Part shown: positions 7,165-10,341 of the stretch, one piece after another
Layout: the number at the start of each line of letters is the position of its first letter
Numbering within the stretch: position 1 is the first letter of the stretch
Assembly: GCA_016926455.1 (NCBI GenBank)
Contig: JAFGOO010000153.1
Span: 1-10,341 of the forward strand
Direction: 5' to 3'
DNA: 10,341 nucleotides
Origin: Methanosarcinaceae archaeon
GTDB taxonomy: Archaea; Halobacteriota; Methanosarcinia; Methanosarcinales; Methanosarcinaceae
The notes under the pieces: generated by a model
The model's database searches: none
The model's input: only the letters and a program-made list of their open reading frames with translations
Told to the model about the DNA's origin: nothing
Program-made: the position numbers and the translations under genes

Positions 7165-7188
7165 CGTTATGTTTATTTTAACATAACG
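7165..7188. promoter_or_regulatory. Putative ModE-type molybdate operator
   Basis: A perfect inverted repeat, CGTTATGTT and AACATAACG separated by TATTTT, lies between the TATA box and modA. The arms and 24-base length closely resemble the ModE operator of bacterial mod operons (CGTTAT...ATAACG type), as known from E. coli. Its place over the expected transcription start fits repression when molybdate or tungstate is plentiful. No modE gene is in the window, so the regulator is inferred. Confidence 0.65.
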
Positions 7189-7230
7189 CTCTATTGACCT
7201 TGAAATTGCTTCAAAATTGGGTAAGAGGAA

Positions 7231-8019
7231 ATGGATATGGAAAAAAGTAATAAAATAATTATATTCTTGATAGTTGCCCTCGGAATAGTATTAATGGCAA
7301 CGACAATTTCCCTTTCTGAAGAACAGGAAACTACTACCATAACAGTATCTTCTGCTTCAAGTCTTACAGATGCATTTACTGATTTAGCTACCCAGTTTGA
7401 GGCAGAAAATCCTGAAATAGATTTAAACCTCAACTTTGCAGGTTCTGGAACATTACGAATGCAAATAGAATCAGGTGCACCTATTGATGTTTTTGCTTCT
7501 GCTTCCCAGAAACATGTAGACTTACTAAGCGATGGAAAATTAATCGATGAGAACTCAAGAAAGGACTTTGCCCAAAATTCATTGATACTCATAGTTCCTA
7601 TTGATAGCCAGTTAAATATCACAAATCTCCAAGATCTTGTAAATCCAAAAGTTGAAAGGATATCTATTGGAGACCCTGAGACTGCACCTGTGGGTAATTA
7701 CGCAAAGCTATCTATTGCAGAAGCTGGTCTTTGGGATCTATTGAAAAATAAACTTGTATATGGTGAAAATGTCAAACAGGTACTTGTATACGTGGAAAGA
7801 AACGAAGTAGATGCAGGTTTTGTATATATGACTGATACATATACAGCACAACCTGAAACAATCAAAATTGTAACAACTGTGCCTGTTAGTATTCCTATTA
7901 GTTATCCCATTGCTATAATCGCTTCTTCTGAACATAAAGAAGAATCACAGAAATTCGTTGATTTTGTAACAGGTGAAAAAGGAAAGTCAATATTGGAATC
8001 ATATGGGTTCACAACATAA
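7231..8019 (+). CDS. modA: Molybdate/tungstate-binding protein ModA
   Basis: This is the extracellular substrate-binding component of a molybdate ABC importer, 262 residues (260 from the second ATG). A hydrophobic N-terminal segment (about 9-28) serves as signal or membrane anchor; no lipobox Cys is seen. The binding-protein core follows: TVSSASSLTDAF (38-49), FAGSGTLRMQIESGAPIDVF (69-88), ISIGDPETAPVGNYAK (144-159) and EVDAGFVYMTD (192-202), which carries the Tyr expected in the oxyanion pocket. These are ModA-type motifs, unlike the WtpA type common in many archaea. ATG 7237 is the better start because GAGG (7225-7228) is eight bases from it but only two from ATG 7231. The stop overlaps the modB start by one base (TAATG). 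Expression is probably controlled by the palindrome upstream. Confidence 0.93.
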   Translation: MDMEKSNKIIIFLIVALGIVLMATTISLSEEQETTTITVSSASSLTDAFTDLATQFEAENPEIDLNLNFAGSGTLRMQIESGAPIDVFASASQKHVDLLSDGKLIDENSRKDFAQNSLILIVPIDSQLNITNLQDLVNPKVERISIGDPETAPVGNYAKLSIAEAGLWDLLKNKLVYGENVKQVLVYVERNEVDAGFVYMTDTYTAQPETIKIVTTVPVSIPISYPIAIIASSEHKEESQKFVDFVTGEKGKSILESYGFTT

Positions 8020-8708
8020 TGGAATGGATATTGATGCTAGAACAAGTATGGTTTCCCATCTCAATCACGCTTTGGATTGCCATAATATCATCCATAAGCG
8101 TGCTTTTTATTGGTGTCATTATATCTTATGTATTTGCAAGGCGGGATTTTCGAGGTAAGTGGCTTGCAGAAGTGCTTATTACACTTCCTCTTGTCCTTCC
8201 TCCTACGGTGATGGGTTATCTTTTAATTATTCTGCTGGGTAAAAATGGATTCATTGGAAATCTGATTTTTGCACTTACTGAAACAAGAATACTTTTTACA
8301 TGGCAAGCAGCCGTCATTGCAGCTTTTGTAGTTTCCCTGCCCTTGATGGTAAAAACCACTACTGCAGCAATTGAAGCAGTAGATCAGGAACTTGAATACG
8401 CTGCATATACTCTAGGAAGACGCGAACTAGAAACGGTCTTGTTTATAACATTACCCCTTGCAAAGAAAGGAATATTGGCAGGGTTTATACTAAGTTTTGC
8501 AAGGGCTGTTGGGGAATTTGGGGCAACTCTTATGATAGCAGGTAATATTCCTGGTAAAACGAATACAATGTCTATTTCGATTTATAGTGCTTATCAAGCC
8601 GGAAATAATGAACTTGCAAATGTACTTGTCTTAATTCTGGTTCTGGTATCATTGTTATCCATTGCTCTTACTGGAAAATTTGTCAACAATATGAAATATG
8701 GGGTTTAG
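8019..8708 (+). CDS. modB: Molybdate ABC transporter permease ModB
   Basis: This is the inner-membrane permease that forms the molybdate/tungstate channel with ModC. The 229 residues contain about five to six hydrophobic helices, the first at roughly 12-38. A cytoplasmic EAA loop, EYAAYTLGRRELETVLFITL, follows the ModB/CysT pattern, in which Gly contacts the ATPase. LPLVLPPTVMGYLLI and ARAVGEFGATLMIAGNIPGK are further ModB-type signatures. Length is normal for the family. The ATG overlaps the modA stop by one base and the stop lies two bases before modC, so the three genes form one operon with likely translational coupling. There is no strong separate ribosome binding site, which supports that view. 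Confidence 0.95.
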   Translation: MEWILMLEQVWFPISITLWIAIISSISVLFIGVIISYVFARRDFRGKWLAEVLITLPLVLPPTVMGYLLIILLGKNGFIGNLIFALTETRILFTWQAAVIAAFVVSLPLMVKTTTAAIEAVDQELEYAAYTLGRRELETVLFITLPLAKKGILAGFILSFARAVGEFGATLMIAGNIPGKTNTMSISIYSAYQAGNNELANVLVLILVLVSLLSIALTGKFVNNMKYGV

Positions 8709-8710
8709 CT

Positions 8711-9667
8711 ATGGGTATTGAAGTGGATTTTAAAACATGTTATTATGAAAAGAAAAAAAATAGCAAAAACAAAAAGAACATTTTTACACTTAATGCTAAA
8801 TTCCAAGCACAAAATGAACTTGTAGTGCTTTTTGGTCCATCTGGATCGGGAAAAACCACACTATTGAGATGTGTCTCTGGACTTATGGACCCTGGTGACG
8901 GAAAAATAATAGTTAACAATAAATTATATTACGATACTGACAAAAAAATAAATCTGCCTGTACAGGATCGTAAACTTGGATACGTTTTTCAAAATTATGC
9001 TCTTTTCCCCCACATGAATGTAAGGAAAAATATTGAATATGGACTCAAAGGTTGGGATAAAGAAGCAAAGGAAGAGAAGGTTTGTAAAATGCTAAAACTT
9101 ATGGATATCTATGAGTTAGAAAATCGTTATCCATCAGAGTTGTCTGGGGGACAAAGCCAGAGGGTTTCTTTAGCAAGGGCACTTGCTCCAGAACCTGATA
9201 TTTTATTGTTGGATGAACCTTTCTCTGCTCTTGATATGGTAATACGGATTAAACTTCGAGAGAAGATAAAAGAAATACAAAGAGAGCTTCAGATACCAAT
9301 ACTATTCATAACTCATAATCCTGAAGAAGCTTTCACTTTAGCAGATAGAATCGTAGTACTTCATAAAGGTGAAGTCAAACAATCAGGTACACCAGAAGAA
9401 GTTTTCCACAATCCAAAAAGCAGTTATGTAGCTGAATTGCTAGGTTTATTCAATATCTTTGATGATACAATTGTTGAAAACTATAATGATCAATCTAAAA
9501 ACTCTATACTAATGAGTGGAAATATGCAAATTTCAACGCGCGACATTAGCCTGAAATCCAATGATAGAGTTTCATTGGGAATTCGACCAGAGAATATCTA
9601 TATTTCAAATTGTCGGGTTGAGAATAGAGACAAAATCTGTTCTTTGGATATGTCAAAGTATAATTAA
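8711..9667 (+). CDS. modC: Molybdate ABC transporter ATP-binding protein ModC, C-terminus short
   Basis: ModC hydrolyses ATP to drive uptake through ModB. The nucleotide-binding domain is complete: Walker A GPSGSGKT (42-49), Q-loop Gln94 in FQNYALFPH, signature LSGGQ (144-148), Walker B ILLLDEP (164-170), the D-loop SALD and the switch His202 in ITHNPEEA. Residues 240-300 begin the C-terminal regulatory region, including VSLGIRPENIYIS (287-299), but the protein stops at residue 318. Family members usually continue for about 30-40 residues through a MOP domain that senses oxyanion; most of that domain is missing here. An N-terminal Lys-rich insertion (YYEKKKNSKNKKN) is also unusual. TnpB debris begins 68 bases after the stop, so an insertion may have trimmed the gene; that is inference. 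ATPase function should survive. Confidence 0.9.
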   Translation: MGIEVDFKTCYYEKKKNSKNKKNIFTLNAKFQAQNELVVLFGPSGSGKTTLLRCVSGLMDPGDGKIIVNNKLYYDTDKKINLPVQDRKLGYVFQNYALFPHMNVRKNIEYGLKGWDKEAKEEKVCKMLKLMDIYELENRYPSELSGGQSQRVSLARALAPEPDILLLDEPFSALDMVIRIKLREKIKEIQRELQIPILFITHNPEEAFTLADRIVVLHKGEVKQSGTPEEVFHNPKSSYVAELLGLFNIFDDTIVENYNDQSKNSILMSGNMQISTRDISLKSNDRVSLGIRPENIYISNCRVENRDKICSLDMSKYN

Positions 9668-9734
9668 TACTCAATTTTGATAGCCAAAAATAATGTATGA
9701 TAGCGTCCTATATCTACGGTGACTGTTCCCTCAA
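9668..9734. other. Short spacer, probable right flank of a TnpB relic
   Basis: This stretch lies downstream of both modC (+) and the decayed tnpB (-). In TnpB elements the end beyond the stop usually carries the element's right end and the 3' part of the omega RNA. A small stem (ATAG-CGTC-CTAT, 9701-9712) is present but weak. I cannot place an element boundary. Confidence 0.3.
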
Positions 9735-10057
9735 TTAAATTTCGTGGGCTTCTATGGATTTAATACCGACAGATTGCAATCCCAATCTGAGAATGTGATA
9801 GCTGCATTGTGGTCCCTGTCCATAACAAAACCACAGCTACTACATTCATGTGTTCTGTTCGATAATTTCTTTTCAACGAGCAGATCACATCTTGAGCATA
9901 TTTTAGAAGTATTTGCTGGATTAACCAATACAACAGTAGTACCAGCACTTTCAGCCTTGTACGTTGTTGAAGTGATCAATTTGTTCCATGCAGCATCTGA
10001 TATGCTCTTTGCAAGACAATGATTTTTGAGCATCCTTTTAATGTTCAAATCCTGAAG
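9735..10057 (-). pseudogene. tnpB: C-terminal TnpB (IS200/IS605 family) fragment, frameshifted
   Basis: Read on the minus strand, this is the last third of a TnpB RNA-guided nuclease. It opens with LQDLNIKRMLKNHCLAKSIS (a stop, TAA, lies just before at 10063-10061) and continues AWNKL and YKAESAGTTVVLVNPANTS. The zinc ribbon CSRC...CSSC follows, then the RuvC-III motif DRDHNAA. After NAAI the frame breaks: restoring one missing base near 9794-9797 (minus-strand ATCAC to ATCAAC) gives NAAINILRLGLQ, then SVGIKSIEAHEI ending at TAA 9737-9735. The RuvC-II Glu, normally just before DL, is Gln here. The N-terminal two thirds are absent, so the copy is dead. It points back towards modC. Confidence 0.85.
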
Positions 10058-10060
10058 AGT

Positions 10061-10168
10061 TTATGAAAACACTTTTTTGTATTTGGAATTTTCTTTCTTC
10101 GATTGTGCAAGTAGTTTGAAACCATTGAGAAAAATAAGTAATTCAAATGAACATTGATAAGCTACCAT
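10061..10168 (-). other. Small 35-codon frame upstream of the TnpB fragment, unrecognised
   Basis: A frame from ATG 10168 to TAA 10061 leads directly, after its stop, into the LQDLNIK segment of the decayed tnpB. It encodes a short hydrophobic part (FELLIFLNGF) and then a Lys-rich part (SKKENSKYKKV). The Lys-rich part could be a worn piece of the TnpB segment that precedes RuvC-II, with an internal deletion, but the match is too weak to claim. I do not regard it as a working gene. Confidence 0.25.
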
Positions 10169-10183
10169 TTTTTTAACTTGTAA

Positions 10184-10222
10184 GCCGAGAAGTCCCCTTT
10201 CGTAAGATGGGGTATGAGAGGC
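10184..10222 (+). repeat. Stem-loop resembling an IS605-type end / omega RNA 3' hairpin
   Basis: The core 10194-10212 folds as CCCCTTT, a TCGT loop, then AAG-AT-GGGG, with an outer GCC/GGC pair. A GAAG before the C-run and a GGGGTA after it resemble the hairpin that closes many archaeal TnpB elements. It sits between the dead minus-strand copy and the start of the next plus-strand TnpB, so it could be the relic right end of a lost copy or the left end of the next one. Confidence 0.4.
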
Positions 10223-10261
10223 GTAATATCCCAAAACAACATTAGTATGTTCTATATTTTA

Positions 10262-10283
10262 TACAAAAAATATGTATATATAT
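10262..10283 (+). promoter_or_regulatory. TATA-type promoter of the downstream tnpB
   Basis: The run of A with TATGTATATATATT (10271-10284) lies 22-35 bases before ATG 10306. That is the spacing expected for an archaeal TATA box with a very short or absent leader. Confidence 0.4.
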
Positions 10284-10305
10284 TGTTAAAACATAATTTC
10301 TACTA

Positions 10306-10341
10306 ATGCTTAAAGCCTACAAATACCGTTTATATCCCAAC
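10306..10341 (+). CDS. tnpB: Start of a TnpB-family protein, cut by the window edge
   Basis: Twelve codons from ATG 10306 give MLKAYKYRLYPN. This is the typical opening of IS200/IS605 TnpB proteins (an MLKAYKYRxYP pattern), which carry an N-terminal beta strand before the wedge domain. The rest lies outside the window, so neither intactness nor a partner tnpA can be judged. It points away from the decayed tnpB fragment, which lies on the other strand 248 bases back, so the two are separate copies. A TATA-like element precedes it at a suitable distance. Confidence 0.6.
   Translation, partial: MLKAYKYRLYPN

Noticed and set aside
7191..7622. 143-codon minus-strand frame across the start of modA
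   Set aside because: It overlaps modA and the operator region and has no family likeness; it is a shadow of modA.
9744..10022. 92-codon plus-strand frame beyond modC
   Set aside because: It is antisense to the TnpB zinc-ribbon segment, which is clear on the minus strand.
1..10341. CRISPR arrays, tRNA or rRNA genes, and toxin-antitoxin or defence genes
   Set aside because: I saw no regularly spaced direct repeats, no tRNA-like cloverleaf or rRNA-like stretch, and no small paired genes of these types. TnpB relics alone do not make a defence system.

Overview
The window reads as chromosomal DNA of a methanogenic archaeon, most likely in the Methanosarcinaceae (Methanolobus/Methanococcoides-like). 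The case rests on four things: archaeal-type genes (Pth2, TruD, a Trm112-like zinc protein, a DUF7524-like membrane protein), an MptN-like tetrahydromethanopterin glutamate ligase, TATA-type promoters lying 25-35 bases before start codons, and IS200/IS605-type TnpB remnants. The genus is a guess from sequence style; no database was searched.

Layout. Bases 1-2560 (+) hold a T-tract and a promoter, then a compact set: Trm112-like zinc protein, DUF7524-like membrane protein, and CTP synthase (pyrG). Bases 2584-5119 (-) converge on pyrG and hold truD, preceded in the same transcript by a transglutaminase-like lipoprotein. Bases 5111-5672 hold a decayed N-terminal TnpB remnant with three in-frame stops, bounded almost exactly by a pair of near-identical inverted 20/21-base palindromes. 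Bases 5676-6935 (-) hold mptN and pth2, three bases apart. Bases 6936-7230 are a divergent promoter region. It contains a perfect 9-6-9 palindrome that looks like a ModE-type molybdate operator just downstream of a TATA box. Bases 7231-9667 (+) hold a tightly packed modABC molybdate/tungstate ABC transporter. Its ModC appears to lack most of the usual C-terminal MOP domain. Bases 9735-10341 are an insertion-sequence graveyard: a frameshifted C-terminal TnpB fragment (-), a stem-loop resembling an IS605 end, and the promoter and first 12 codons of another TnpB (+) running off the window.

How the genes fit together. The housekeeping part covers translation and RNA modification (Trm112, TruD, Pth2), CTP synthesis, and the C1 carrier tetrahydrosarcinapterin (MptN). 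The mod operon would supply molybdate or tungstate for enzymes such as formylmethanofuran dehydrogenase, with the palindrome as a plausible metal-responsive switch. Three separate TnpB traces lie in the two intergenic zones. I see no clearly new biological system. The most checkable points are the mod operator, the inverted palindrome pair around the dead TnpB, and the shortened ModC next to IS debris.
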